The notes: generated by a model from the sequence alone, not told the origin. DNA of 64,000 nt from an uncultured bacterium (GCA_949297715.1 CASFTJ010000002.1:189112-253111), one strand, 5' to 3'. Numbered from the stretch's first letter, positions 54,301-63,975 are shown. A program made the numbers and translations.

Positions 54301-54671
54301 CAATTTTGTTTACCTAAGTATTTTTCGACCTGTTTTAAAACATCATCAAGGTCGAAGGGTTTTGTAATGTACTCATTCGCTCCGGTTTCTTCGCCGATAA
54401 GTTTGTCTTCTTCCTGAGAACGAGCCGTTATCATTAAAATCGGAATTTCTTTATATTTGCTGTCATATTTTAAAAGTCTGCTGATTTTGTATCCGTTAAT
54501 TTTTGGCATCATAACGTCTAGTATCATTAAATCAGGAATAATTTCTTTCGCCAGCCGAAGCCCTTCTTCTCCATCAAATGCTGTGTAGCAGTTAAATCCT
54601 GCAGTTTCAAGCACGAATTTCAAACTTTCAACTATATCTTGTTCATCGTCAACAATAAGAATATTTTTCAT
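54300..54671 (-). CDS. Stand-alone response regulator receiver
   Basis: 123 residues, a single CheY-like receiver: acidic pair in VDDEQD, phosphoacceptor Asp in LMILDVMMPKINGY (about 52), Thr in LMITARS and Lys in EYITKPFD. There is no output domain, so it acts by protein contact. It is translationally coupled to the PilB-like ATPase, its likely partner. The kinase may be the intact one at 56563 on the same strand. ATG preceded by GGGGAAATT. Confidence 0.93.
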   Translation of the reverse strand: MKNILIVDDEQDIVESLKFVLETAGFNCYTAFDGEEGLRLAKEIIPDLMILDVMMPKINGYKISRLLKYDSKYKEIPILMITARSQEEDKLIGEETGANEYITKPFDLDDVLKQVEKYLGKQN

Positions 54672-54825
54672 AATTTCCCCTAGTCAAAATCTTTTATAAA
54701 AGTATTATAGCACACTAAAATCCTTGTCAGGTATTGTTAAAATTTGTAAATTGTTTTTTCCGTTTTTTAGTTTTTGCCGGTTATTTTTCAAGTAACATTG
54801 ATATAAAAAATAACGGAGGTTAAAA

Positions 54826-55707
54826 ATGATAAAATTACTGCATCCCAAATTGAGATTTGAAGGCTGGGAGCCTATGGGATTATATAAAAGACCGGCAGAT
54901 ACAAGGACTGTTGATGAATTAAAAGGAACAATTGAGGCTTGGTCAAGACGAGTAGGTGATGTAAAAGCAATTTTGCCTGAGTTAGATAGTATGAATCCAA
55001 AGCATTTGGGGCTTGTCGCAGACACCATCGAGCTTTCACAAAAGCCTGCAAATCAATTTGAAGATGTAGATATGTTAAATCCGGAGGAGCAATTTGGACC
55101 TTTTAATCCTTTAGAAAAATTAATGGCAATTTTTCCGATAATATCTTATAAAAATCCTCATGCTATGGATTTTTCGCAAGGGGTTGTCGATACTACCGGA
55201 AAAATGATGTCGAAGTTTTATCTTAAAGCCGCAGCAGATACGGAATTTTTATTAGATGACGGCGTTGATAAGCATTTTCAAAATGCAATTCCTATAGTTG
55301 AAAATATTGCAAAAGAGGCGATGACAGTTCCCGCCGAAGATTTTGGGCGTGAAGCAGAATTTATGGGTTCAGTGCTTACAATAATAGAAGAGGATTCTGA
55401 TCCAGAGAAAATAGCATTACTTAAAGATGTTTATGAAGTTATGAACCATAAATGCCTAAAAGAATTTGATTTTGGTGCTCTTATAAAAAGTGAAGTTTCA
55501 CCTGATGTTATAAAGGAAAATTTAAAGACAATAAAGGATGATTTTGGTTTAGCTTATGGCTATGGCAAGATAGTTAATGTGAATGAATATTTGACGAAGA
55601 ATCCGGAAGATAAAAGAATTCCTTTTCGTAATTGGAATGATAATGTATTACACCGGATTACACCGGATGAATTAACCGAAAGATTCAGAACAGGAAATTA
55701 CATTTAA
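54826..55707 (+). CDS. Hypothetical protein, lineage-specific paralogue A
   Basis: 293 residues, no signal peptide or membrane helix, mostly helical. Shares with the next gene the segments RPADTRTVDELKGTIEAW, VKAILPELDS and HLGLVADTIELS. I do not recognise a family. ATG after ACGGAGGTTAAAA. The C-terminal part (about 245-293) is not shared with the paralogue. Confidence 0.75.
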   Translation: MIKLLHPKLRFEGWEPMGLYKRPADTRTVDELKGTIEAWSRRVGDVKAILPELDSMNPKHLGLVADTIELSQKPANQFEDVDMLNPEEQFGPFNPLEKLMAIFPIISYKNPHAMDFSQGVVDTTGKMMSKFYLKAAADTEFLLDDGVDKHFQNAIPIVENIAKEAMTVPAEDFGREAEFMGSVLTIIEEDSDPEKIALLKDVYEVMNHKCLKEFDFGALIKSEVSPDVIKENLKTIKDDFGLAYGYGKIVNVNEYLTKNPEDKRIPFRNWNDNVLHRITPDELTERFRTGNYI

Positions 55708-55785
55708 TTTGAAAGTTACTGACAAAAAGGTAAAAAATATTTTGTTTGAATTTAAAATAAAAGTAAGAAATAAAAAGGAGACATT

Positions 55786-56571
55786 ATGGCAATAAAATTA
55801 ACTGCACCTTTAACAAGGTTTGGCGGCTGGCAGACTATGGGTGCTGTAAAACATCCGGCAGATACAAGAACGGCCGAAGAATTAAAAGAAACAATCAGAT
55901 TATGGGCACTTGCAAATAAGGAAGTAAAAGCTTTTCTTCCGCAGTTAGAAAAAATTAAGGAGAAACATTTAGGCTTAGTTGCTGATACAATAGAGCTTTC
56001 AATGAGGCGTGCAATGCTTTCTGAGGATATAAATTTGATAGAGCCTGTAGAACAAAACGGGAAAAGTATTTTAGGTTTAATGCTTGATTCTTACAGTGTT
56101 GCTTCAAAAGAAAATCCTGAAGCTTTAGACTTTGTGCAGGAAGTTATAAATAACACGGATACACGGACAGCAAAGGTATTTTTTCTTGAATCAGCAGGCG
56201 GAGTTTTAGAAAATAAAGATCTTGCACCGCAGTTTAAGGCAACAACTCCTCTGGTAGAATTTTTTGCCAAACAAACTCTTGATCCGCCAAATCCGATAAG
56301 TTTTGCCCCGCAAAGAAACTTTATGACACTTGTTAAGTCTGCGGTGAATGAACATGCAAATCCGGAAAAAATTTCGCTTGTAAAAGAGCTTTTTGATAAA
56401 ATTGGTAATAAAGCTTATTTTAAATTGTTTGATTTTGTTGTAGCTGAAGCACCAGTATCCAAAGTTAAAGACAACATCAATTCAGTAGAACAAGTTGCAG
56501 ATATGTTTGTTAGAGATAGAAAAATTCTTGATGCCGTTAAATTTTTGAACAGAAATACCAATTTATACTAA
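55786..56571 (+). CDS. Hypothetical protein, lineage-specific paralogue B
   Basis: 261 residues. HPADTRTAEELKETIRLW, VKAFLPQLEK and HLGLVADTIELSMRR align with paralogue A, and the middle parts (PEALDFVQEVI; PEKISLVKELFDKI) align more loosely. Soluble, helical, no known motif. ATG after AAAAAGGAGACATT. 78 bases separate the two genes; they may share a transcript. Its end overlaps the convergent histidine kinase gene by 9 bases. Confidence 0.75.
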   Translation: MAIKLTAPLTRFGGWQTMGAVKHPADTRTAEELKETIRLWALANKEVKAFLPQLEKIKEKHLGLVADTIELSMRRAMLSEDINLIEPVEQNGKSILGLMLDSYSVASKENPEALDFVQEVINNTDTRTAKVFFLESAGGVLENKDLAPQFKATTPLVEFFAKQTLDPPNPISFAPQRNFMTLVKSAVNEHANPEKISLVKELFDKIGNKAYFKLFDFVVAEAPVSKVKDNINSVEQVADMFVRDRKILDAVKFLNRNTNLY

Positions 56572-58272
56572 AATTTCTTCGGATTTAATATTCGCTGAAT
56601 CAACTGGTATTGCAAAGTGAAAATTAGAACCTTTGTTAAGGACACTATCGCACCAAATAGCGCCGTTATGGGCTTCCAGAAGCTGTCTTGCAATCGGAAG
56701 CCCAAGACCTGTTCCGCCGGCTTTGCGCGAAAGTGAATTTTCAATTTGCGCAAATTTGTCAAATGCGTGCAAGTATTCGTTTTCAGCAATTCCGATTCCT
56801 TCATCCTCGACTGATACTATCACGTAATCACCTTTTAAATTCTTCATATATTCCGCAAAACAGGGATGATACTCTATGTCATCGGCATTTTTAAGTTCCG
56901 ATTTAAGGGTAATATTTTTACCTTCGGGGGTGAATTTTATGGCATTAGAAAGAAGGTTTGTTAAAACCTGCTCCAATCTTTGAGAATCTCCCATAATATT
57001 TGGAAGATTTTCTTCCGTTTTAATTATAAGATTAAGCGATTTTTCTTTAGCAAGTCCTGATAGTGCGGATTTTACATAATCCATGACCGTATTAATAGAA
57101 ACCGGTTTGAATTGAAAATCCATTTTACCTGCTTCAATTTTAGAAAGATCCAGAAGGTCGTTTATAATTCCGGAAAGTCTTGTGACATTACGCTTCGCCA
57201 TAGATAAGAACTTTTCGGAATTTTCCGTAACTTCTCCGCAGCGCCCGCTTAAAAGTATATCAAGAGAATTTTTAATTGAAGTTAATGGGGTTCTAAGTTC
57301 GTGCGAAACTATCGAAATAAATTCCGATTTAAGCTTCTCAAGCCGTTCAAGTTTTTGGTTTGTTTCAATAATTTCCTGATACAAAGAAGCGTTTTTTAAA
57401 GGTAAAGTTACCTGCTGTACAATAGTTTGAAAACATTTTGAATCCTCAGGTGAAAAATGATTTTCTTTGAATACTTCAACACATCCGTAAAAAGTATCAC
57501 CCAACGCAATCCGCGCAAACATATTATCAAATCTGAAAAGCGTAAAGTTGAATCTGTTTGCCGGAAATTTTATGTATTTGAGAACTTTTAATTTGTTTTC
57601 GTCAATTTTAAAAGGAATGTCCCCGTTTTCAAAAAGTGAGTTGTAATTGTAAATTGTACGAACTTTAATCGCATTTAACAATTCATCAGAAATTTCATAT
57701 AAAGAATTCAATATTAAAACAGGTTCTTCACCGGAGCAGAAGGAAAGCGTGCAGGCAAGCGAAAAACTAAGGGTTTTATCTAACCCCTCAATCATAAATT
57801 CAAGCAGTTTTTCACTATTAAGAGTGCTTGCAAATTGTGAGCTTATGCCATAAAGCGTGTTTTGTCTGTAAAGGCTTGCCGCAAGATCTTTGTTTGTATC
57901 AGCAAGTTTTTTCAGTGAACTTTGCGCACGGATATTTATGCTTAATGCCGCAAGTATCATTGAATCCGAAAAATCATCTGAAATAATTGCATTTATTGAT
58001 TTTGAGATGTCTTTATCTGGATTTTTGTTACCCGTAATAAGTATAACAATTGAATTTTCGACTAAACTCCTTATATTTTTCAGAACTTCTTTTACGTTAA
58101 AAGAGGATGTTTCATTATCAAAAAGGACAATATCCTGAGCTTCTGCGCTAAGAATATCATCAATAATCTTTAAGTCAGCAGAATTTTTAAAATCATAAGA
58201 ATTTTCGCGACAAAGTTTGTCGTATTTTTCAATAACATTTATCCTGTCTGAAATGAGAAAAATTCTAGTCAT
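56563..58272 (-). CDS. Sensor histidine kinase with pseudo-receiver and GAF-like domains
   Basis: 569 residues, cytosolic. N-terminal receiver-like domain (about 1-115) in which the usual Asp/Lys sites are altered (VLFDNETSSF in place of LLDLxMP), a GAF-like domain (about 150-295), a coiled coil, then DHp with H324 in VSHELRTPL and a complete HATPase (NLLSNAIKFTPEGKN, VEDEGIGIAENEY, GTGLGLPIARQLLEAHNG). It is an active-looking kinase, in contrast to the one at the window start. A likely partner is the receiver at 54300. Confidence 0.92.
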   Translation of the reverse strand: MTRIFLISDRINVIEKYDKLCRENSYDFKNSADLKIIDDILSAEAQDIVLFDNETSSFNVKEVLKNIRSLVENSIVILITGNKNPDKDISKSINAIISDDFSDSMILAALSINIRAQSSLKKLADTNKDLAASLYRQNTLYGISSQFASTLNSEKLLEFMIEGLDKTLSFSLACTLSFCSGEEPVLILNSLYEISDELLNAIKVRTIYNYNSLFENGDIPFKIDENKLKVLKYIKFPANRFNFTLFRFDNMFARIALGDTFYGCVEVFKENHFSPEDSKCFQTIVQQVTLPLKNASLYQEIIETNQKLERLEKLKSEFISIVSHELRTPLTSIKNSLDILLSGRCGEVTENSEKFLSMAKRNVTRLSGIINDLLDLSKIEAGKMDFQFKPVSINTVMDYVKSALSGLAKEKSLNLIIKTEENLPNIMGDSQRLEQVLTNLLSNAIKFTPEGKNITLKSELKNADDIEYHPCFAEYMKNLKGDYVIVSVEDEGIGIAENEYLHAFDKFAQIENSLSRKAGGTGLGLPIARQLLEAHNGAIWCDSVLNKGSNFHFAIPVDSANIKSEEILV

Positions 58273-58402
58273 ACTTTCATGGTAGCAGTGAATTAAGTAA
58301 TGGCAAATATGTTAAGACATCCGCAATTTTGAAAAACAGAAATGTAAATAATTGTAAAGAAAATAAAATAGATATCAAAAAAATTAAAGAACAGTAAAGT
58401 AA

Positions 58403-58442
58403 AGTCCGTATTAGAAGATAAGAAATACTATAGGAAAGGACT
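58403..58442 (+). promoter_or_regulatory. Hairpin that can mask a ribosome-binding site
   Basis: AGTCC-GTATT and AATAC-(9 bases)-GGACT pair, and the GGA of the right arm is the Shine-Dalgarno AAAGGA before ATG 58448. It may throttle translation. Confidence 0.35.
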
Positions 58443-58447
58443 CATAA

Positions 58448-60157
58448 ATGGGTTTAGCGGCATCACAAGCGAGATTGTTAAGTATAACCTCAAGACTGTC
58501 AGACAATGAATTGCGCAGTCAAACGATTACTAATGCCAAAACATCACTTGCAAATGAAACAACAGCAGCAAGTTCAGCTTACATGGATGCTTTGAATGCA
58601 ACGGAATTATTGTATACAACCTATGACGGCGGTGGAAACAAAGTAACAGAAAAATTGACTGGAGTTTCATTAAGCCAATACGGCGAATTGAAAAACCAAT
58701 ACGGAATAATTAACCAACACGGTCAAATTTTAGTGTCAGAACTTGATGCAACGAATTATGAAACAAGTTCAGATATGTATGACTTTTTGGATAAATATGG
58801 TGTATTAGCTCCGGAAGGCGAGTGGGAGACTATACAGGTAGAAAATCCCGAATGGCAAGTAGCTTGGGACGAATACAACAAAGAATATGATGAATGGAAA
58901 GCAAAAGAACCTCAAAAAACAAATGAAATATATTGGATATCCGGTACAAATAACGAATTGTATTTAAAATTTAAATCAGCATCTGCAGCATGTTATAACA
59001 ATGCAACTGCAGGCAGTTATGGTGCAAGTTGTTATTTACATGTTCTTGCACATTTGATAGATTTGGAAATAGTAGACAATACGGGTCATTCATATGCTTC
59101 TCGCGGCGATTATGCAGCAGATCCTAATGCATACCCTAAAACTTTCCAGACAATAACAGGTAAAGAGGTAAAAATTTCTGGAAGTAATATAAACGGTTCA
59201 AATATTCAGTCAAATAGTTATAGTGATGATATGAAGGAAGTGTCGGATATAGTTTGCAATCCGAACAAAATAATTTATGCAGCAGAAAATGAAACAATGA
59301 AGCAGGAACTTATTGATGCGATGAATGATCCATCATTGACTCAGGAGCAAAAAGATCTTATTACCTTGATGAATAACTATTATATGGATTCAAACGGTAA
59401 TGTGCAGTTAAAAACGTTGAAACAAAAATGTATTGATATGTTCTATGTAGTAGATAAAAGAAATACGTTAGGCATTAATTATGATCCTGATTTATTAAAT
59501 CTGTTGTATTCATTTCAGGAAGATATGGTACAAGCATTTAAAGAATTTGATGAAAATGCATATAATCGTGACTACAATGATTGGTTAGCCGAGGAACCGG
59601 ATAAACCGGAAGTACCATATTACATAGAAGAAAAGGTTCCTACAATTGAGAACAAAGACATGGGACAGTGGTATGTCAATTTGTGGCACAGAATGAACGG
59701 TCCAAGCCAAGATAAAGCCGGAACTGTATTGGAAGACGGAACAGTTGTTGAGGGCGGTAAAACCTCAGGTGGACGTCCGTTATATAAAGTATTAGAAGAC
59801 GGATTGATGGATAATCCGGAATGGCTTCAGTCTGCACTAGCAAACGGTACTGTAACTTTAGAACAGGTTCAGTTTGTAGAAGAAGCTGAAGTTGGTACCG
59901 GTCTTGCAGATTGCGAGTGGGCTTCAATAATCTGGACAAATGCTGCCGATATTACAGAAAGCCAGAATGAAACGGCAATAACTTTAGCTGAAATTCAGTA
60001 TGAACAGGCCTTGAATGATATTCAAGCAAAAGACAAACAATTTGATAATCAATTGAAAATTCTTGATACAGAACATAATGCTCTACAGACAGAATATGAC
60101 AGTGTAAAATCAATAATAGAAAAAACTGTTGAACGAAACTTAAAATTATATTCATAA
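58448..60157 (+). CDS. Large hypothetical protein with coiled-coil ends
   Basis: 569 residues. The N-terminus MGLAASQARLLSITSRLSDN and the following helix (ITNAKTSLANE) are laid out like the first helix of flagellar-hook or type III secretion tip proteins; a matching helix closes the protein (NALQTEYDSVKSIIEKTVER). Between them lies a large insert (about 110-510) rich in Tyr, Asn, Trp and Glu, with two similar Tyr/Trp/Pro-rich stretches (EWQVAWDEYNKEYDEWKAKE and NRDYNDWLAEEPDKPEVPYY). No signal peptide. I do not recognise the family; coiled-coil ends suggest self-assembly, by analogy only. Confidence 0.75.
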   Translation: MGLAASQARLLSITSRLSDNELRSQTITNAKTSLANETTAASSAYMDALNATELLYTTYDGGGNKVTEKLTGVSLSQYGELKNQYGIINQHGQILVSELDATNYETSSDMYDFLDKYGVLAPEGEWETIQVENPEWQVAWDEYNKEYDEWKAKEPQKTNEIYWISGTNNELYLKFKSASAACYNNATAGSYGASCYLHVLAHLIDLEIVDNTGHSYASRGDYAADPNAYPKTFQTITGKEVKISGSNINGSNIQSNSYSDDMKEVSDIVCNPNKIIYAAENETMKQELIDAMNDPSLTQEQKDLITLMNNYYMDSNGNVQLKTLKQKCIDMFYVVDKRNTLGINYDPDLLNLLYSFQEDMVQAFKEFDENAYNRDYNDWLAEEPDKPEVPYYIEEKVPTIENKDMGQWYVNLWHRMNGPSQDKAGTVLEDGTVVEGGKTSGGRPLYKVLEDGLMDNPEWLQSALANGTVTLEQVQFVEEAEVGTGLADCEWASIIWTNAADITESQNETAITLAEIQYEQALNDIQAKDKQFDNQLKILDTEHNALQTEYDSVKSIIEKTVERNLKLYS

Positions 60158-60196
60158 AGGAGGCAGTGTGAAGCGGTGTGGATAAAATAAATTTAT

Positions 60197-60249
60197 ATAA
60201 CAGTTAGTGCAAAACGGTATATCATATTTTGTTTTGTAATAACTGTTAT
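60197..60249 (+). terminator. Hairpin between two hypothetical genes
   Basis: ATAACAGTTA and TAACTGTTAT, 10-base perfect arms with a 33-base loop, then TTTC. Confidence 0.4.
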
Positions 60250-60305
60250 TTTCAAAATTATAAAAAATTAAAGTGAATGTGCAGTGTAATAAAAGGAGAA
60301 AACAA

Positions 60306-61316
60306 ATGGACAAATTTACCATCAAAGGACTAATGGATTATTATTTAAGGACGAATAGTACAGGTACACCTTTCCGGGATTTGACACAAGAAGATTTGGC
60401 AAGTTTGGCAGTTCTTTCAATTTTTGATAAGAAAGGTCAAACAGTTCAAACCAGCAATTATACATATGAAAGGCCTGACGGGGTTATAGATACATCGGAG
60501 TTTAATGTAACACGAGAAGAATATGAAAAAGCCGTAAAAAATATTAGCAAACAAATTAAAAAAGAAATCGGAAAAGACTTTACAGGCGTAAACATCCCGT
60601 CATACGACGATATGCAGGCAATGCTGAAAGAGGATAATAAGATTACTTTTTCCGAGATAAATTTGTTTGTTCGTGAAAAAATTATAAGAAAATCAGAAAC
60701 CGATAGACCGCAGCCGATTTTAATACCTGAAAAAACAGCAAGTAATGAAAAAACACCTGAGCAGATGCGTCAATTTTTAGCGGAAATTGAAAACAGTCCT
60801 TTAAGTATTGAGGCTATGGAAAGAATTGATGCAAAACTTGCGGAAGCTAAAGCTAACGGAACTACAGCATTTGATTTTACCGGCTTAGCAGATGATGCTC
60901 AGAAGGAAATTGATGCTTTTGTTCCTGATAATGATGCTTCTTACAATGTTCAGGACGGGATTGACGGCCGCCAGTATAATGACTGCGGGCAAGTTGTTAC
61001 CCGTATAAATAATACCGCAGGCTTTTATGAAAAATATAAATACGAGAGCGATAAATCAGATGAAAATTATCATGAAATGATGCGATATAACGGTAATGGT
61101 TATAAAACAGAGTATTTCCGCCGTGAGACTTTAAAAGATAAAGACGGTAAATCTTTTACGGGTGTTGTAATTTATGTGTTGGATGAAAATGAAAAAGTTG
61201 TAAGAATTACTTATCCTGAGGGTGCTGTTTATGATAAAAGAGTTGACGATTTCAATGACTACAATATGTTTATGCAATGGCTTAAATATGATGAGGCGAT
61301 TAACGGTGCAGAATAA
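60306..61316 (+). CDS. Hypothetical protein
   Basis: 336 residues from the ATG after AAAAGGAG. The first half has several Asp/Glu-rich helical segments that resemble degenerate EF-hand loops (SIFDKKGQTVQTSNY, DGVIDTSEFNVTREEYEKAV). A spacer (about 130-165) leads to a second domain ending in YVLDENEKVVRITYPEGAVY. No signal peptide or membrane helix. It follows the MGLAASQ gene and may belong with it. Family not recognised. Confidence 0.72.
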   Translation: MDKFTIKGLMDYYLRTNSTGTPFRDLTQEDLASLAVLSIFDKKGQTVQTSNYTYERPDGVIDTSEFNVTREEYEKAVKNISKQIKKEIGKDFTGVNIPSYDDMQAMLKEDNKITFSEINLFVREKIIRKSETDRPQPILIPEKTASNEKTPEQMRQFLAEIENSPLSIEAMERIDAKLAEAKANGTTAFDFTGLADDAQKEIDAFVPDNDASYNVQDGIDGRQYNDCGQVVTRINNTAGFYEKYKYESDKSDENYHEMMRYNGNGYKTEYFRRETLKDKDGKSFTGVVIYVLDENEKVVRITYPEGAVYDKRVDDFNDYNMFMQWLKYDEAINGAE

Positions 61317-61345
61317 ATAAGCTTTCCCTGCCATTCAAAACTGAT

Positions 61346-61380
61346 AAATCCCTGCTTATAAAAGGCGGGGATTTTAATTT
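61346..61380. terminator. Terminator between the hypothetical gene and rel
   Basis: AAATCCCTGC and GCGGGGATTT (one G-U), then TTAATTTTT. It overlaps the last codons of rel on the other strand. Confidence 0.75.
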
Positions 61381-63596
61381 TTCTTATGTTGTTTTGAGTT
61401 TCGTTGTTTATTATTTTGTTTGTTATTTTTGGGGTTTCTAGGCTGATTTGAATGAGCGTGGGAGGTTTGGATACGTTTTACGCTGTAAACATCTGGGATA
61501 GATTGAATACTGTTTATAACTTTTTTTAGGGTATCAATATTATTTAATTCAATACCGAGTTCAATAATCCCTATTTTATTGTTTTTGGATTTAACATTTG
61601 CATAATTTATGTTGGTATTGTTGTCGGAAACAGCTGAAATAATATCTTTAAGAAGCCCCATTTTTTCTGCAGTTTCAACTCTTATGGTAGTGCTGTAAGT
61701 TTTAGTTGTATGATCGCCTGACCATCTTATATCCATCATTCTTTCGGGCGGAACATTTTCTAATGTTTTGCAGTCAATTCTATGGACAGAAACTCCTTTT
61801 GATTTGGTCACTACCCCCACAATAGGCTCTCCGGGAATTGGAGAACAGCATCTTGCAAATGAGTACATAAGACCTTCAAGTCCTATAATATCCTTTTCTG
61901 ATTTTTTCTTTTTAGTAGTGTGAAAACTGGTTTCAGGCGTTTTCTTTTCCGGTTTTTTAAGTTTATTTATGATTTTATTTAAAGTAGTTTCCCCGTACCC
62001 GAGTGCTGCGAAAAGGTCGTCGGCGGATTGGTAATTCATTGCAACTGCAACCTTGTCGAACTCGCCTGATTTTACGTAATCGTCAAAAACGGCTTTAGTA
62101 AGTTCGTGTTCAAGGTTTGCTTTACCGACTTCAATATGGTCTTCGCGGTTATTTTTCTTGAACCATTGCTTAATTTTTGATGAAGCTTGCTTTGTAACAA
62201 CGAAATTAAGCCAATCAAGACGCGGGGCTTGGGTTTTTGAAGTCAAAATTTCTACAATATCACCGTTGTTTAATTTGGTATCAAGCTGTGCAATACGTCC
62301 GTTTATTAAGGCTCCGACTGTTCTATGTCCGACATCGGAGTGGATTCTGTATGCAAAATCGACAGGGGTTGCGTTTATCGGTAAATCAAGAACGTCGCCG
62401 TTAGGGGTGAATGCAAAAACCTGATCGGAAAATAGATCCAGTTTAACAGAATTTACATAATCTTCGGCATTTGTCATATCCTTGCCGTATTCTGCCATTT
62501 TGCGCATCCAACTGAATTGCATATCGGTCGGATTGTTGGCCTTTTGTGAGCCTTTTTCTTTGTATCTCCAGTGTGCGGCAACACCATATTCCGCTACTTC
62601 GTGCATTTCCCAAGTTCGGATTTGAACTTCAAGGGGTTTGGATCTGGGGCCTATGACTGAGGTGTGCAAGGATTGATACATATTGCCTTTTGGCATTGCG
62701 ATGTAATCTTTAAATCTTCCGGGGATTGGTTTGAATTGTGAATGAATAAGTCCTAAAACTTCGTAGCATTCTTTTTCCGTATCGACAATTACGCGGACTG
62801 CAGTTATGTCATATAGATCGTGAAATGCAATGTTTAAGCGTTTCATTTTGCTGTAAATACTGTAATAATGCTTTGCACGTCCCGTAATCTGTGCGTTAAT
62901 TCCGTTTTTTTTAACGTCTTGAGAAATTTTGTCGATAAGCAGATTAACAGTCATTTCTCTTTCGGCTTTAGTTTGGGATACAAGCTGCGCAATTTCAAAA
63001 TATTTATCAGGTTCAAGATATCTTAAAGAAAGATCTTCCAATTCGGCTTTAATACGCCCGATACCCAGTCGGTTAGCCAGAGGTGCAAAAATATCAAGAG
63101 TTTCTCGTGCAATTTTCTGTTGTTTATTGGGTGCCATAAAATTCAGGGTTCGCATGTTATGAAGCCGGTCTGCAAGTTTAAGGAAAATTATTCTGATATC
63201 GTTTGCCATAGCGATAAAAAGTCTTCTGAAATTTTCCGCCTGACGTTCTTCGTTGGACTTAAACTGCAATTTTCCTAGCTTTGTAACCCCTTGAACAAGC
63301 GTTAAAACATCATCTCCGAACAATTCTTTAATTTCTTCGGGTTTGGTGTCGGTATCTTCAAGAATGTCGTGCAAAAAAGCCGCAATAAGGGTGTGAGTGT
63401 CGACTTTCAAGTCAACAAGAATCTTTGCAACTTCAACGGGATGAATAATATAAGGTTCTTCCGAAATTCTGTACTGGTCTTCGTGAAGTTTTTTGGCAAA
63501 AAGGTATGCTTTTTCGATTTGCTTTATATCTTCATCATCTCTGTTTTGAGCGATTAACTTTTCTTTTATTTCATCAAAAAGCGGTTTTTCAGACAT
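61374..63596 (-). CDS. rel: Bifunctional (p)ppGpp synthase/hydrolase
   Basis: 740 residues, complete Rel. HD hydrolase domain (EPYIIHPVEVAKIL, FLHDILEDT, ADRLHNMRTL), synthetase domain (GRAKHYYSIYSKM, YDITAVRVIVDT, GNMYQSLHTSVIG), TGS (VFAFTPNGDVLDLP), a conserved-Cys/helical region (ARCCSPIPGEPIVG) and a C-terminal ACT domain. Controls the stringent response. The Asn/Lys/Gln-rich tail after ACT is an unusual extension. TATAAT ends 6 bases before the ATG and there is no Shine-Dalgarno. Confidence 0.97.
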   Translation of the reverse strand: MSEKPLFDEIKEKLIAQNRDDEDIKQIEKAYLFAKKLHEDQYRISEEPYIIHPVEVAKILVDLKVDTHTLIAAFLHDILEDTDTKPEEIKELFGDDVLTLVQGVTKLGKLQFKSNEERQAENFRRLFIAMANDIRIIFLKLADRLHNMRTLNFMAPNKQQKIARETLDIFAPLANRLGIGRIKAELEDLSLRYLEPDKYFEIAQLVSQTKAEREMTVNLLIDKISQDVKKNGINAQITGRAKHYYSIYSKMKRLNIAFHDLYDITAVRVIVDTEKECYEVLGLIHSQFKPIPGRFKDYIAMPKGNMYQSLHTSVIGPRSKPLEVQIRTWEMHEVAEYGVAAHWRYKEKGSQKANNPTDMQFSWMRKMAEYGKDMTNAEDYVNSVKLDLFSDQVFAFTPNGDVLDLPINATPVDFAYRIHSDVGHRTVGALINGRIAQLDTKLNNGDIVEILTSKTQAPRLDWLNFVVTKQASSKIKQWFKKNNREDHIEVGKANLEHELTKAVFDDYVKSGEFDKVAVAMNYQSADDLFAALGYGETTLNKIINKLKKPEKKTPETSFHTTKKKKSEKDIIGLEGLMYSFARCCSPIPGEPIVGVVTKSKGVSVHRIDCKTLENVPPERMMDIRWSGDHTTKTYSTTIRVETAEKMGLLKDIISAVSDNNTNINYANVKSKNNKIGIIELGIELNNIDTLKKVINSIQSIPDVYSVKRIQTSHAHSNQPRNPKNNKQNNKQRNSKQHKKN

Positions 63597-63602
63597 GGTA
63601 TA

Positions 63603-63608
63603 ATTATA
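63603..63608 (-). promoter_or_regulatory. -10 box of rel
   Basis: TATAAT on the minus strand, 6 bases before ATG 63596; leaderless. The -35 is not clear. Confidence 0.5.
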
Positions 63609-63684
63609 ATACAGATTTTATCGGTAATTTTCAAGTAAAATCGACAAATTTCATCCATATAAGCGACATGCGGAAGGGAAAATC

Positions 63685-63975
63685 ATGATGGCGGAAAATG
63701 AAAATAAAAATCAAATAATTTTTAATCTAAGAATTTTGCCGAATTCTTCAAAAAACGAAATTATAAAATCGGAGGATATGATAAAAGTTAAGATAACAGC
63801 TCCTCCTGTTGACGGAAAGGCCAATAAAGCGCTTATTGAATTTTTGTCAAAGACTTTCAAAATTCCGAAAACATCTTTTAAGATAATAAAAGGAGAAACA
63901 TCAAAGGATAAAACTTTGTCGGTATGTGCTGCGGATGAAGAAAAGTTACAAAATTTGAAAAATTTTTTGAAATAG
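63685..63975 (+). CDS. DUF167/YggU family protein
   Basis: 96 residues. LRILPNSSKNEI at the start, KVKITAPPVDGKANKALIEF and SFKIIKGETSKDKTLSV match the YggU/DUF167 family of small alpha/beta proteins of unknown role. ATG at 63685 after GGAAGGGAAAATC; a second ATG follows directly. Divergent from rel. Confidence 0.92.
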   Translation: MMAENENKNQIIFNLRILPNSSKNEIIKSEDMIKVKITAPPVDGKANKALIEFLSKTFKIPKTSFKIIKGETSKDKTLSVCAADEEKLQNLKNFLK

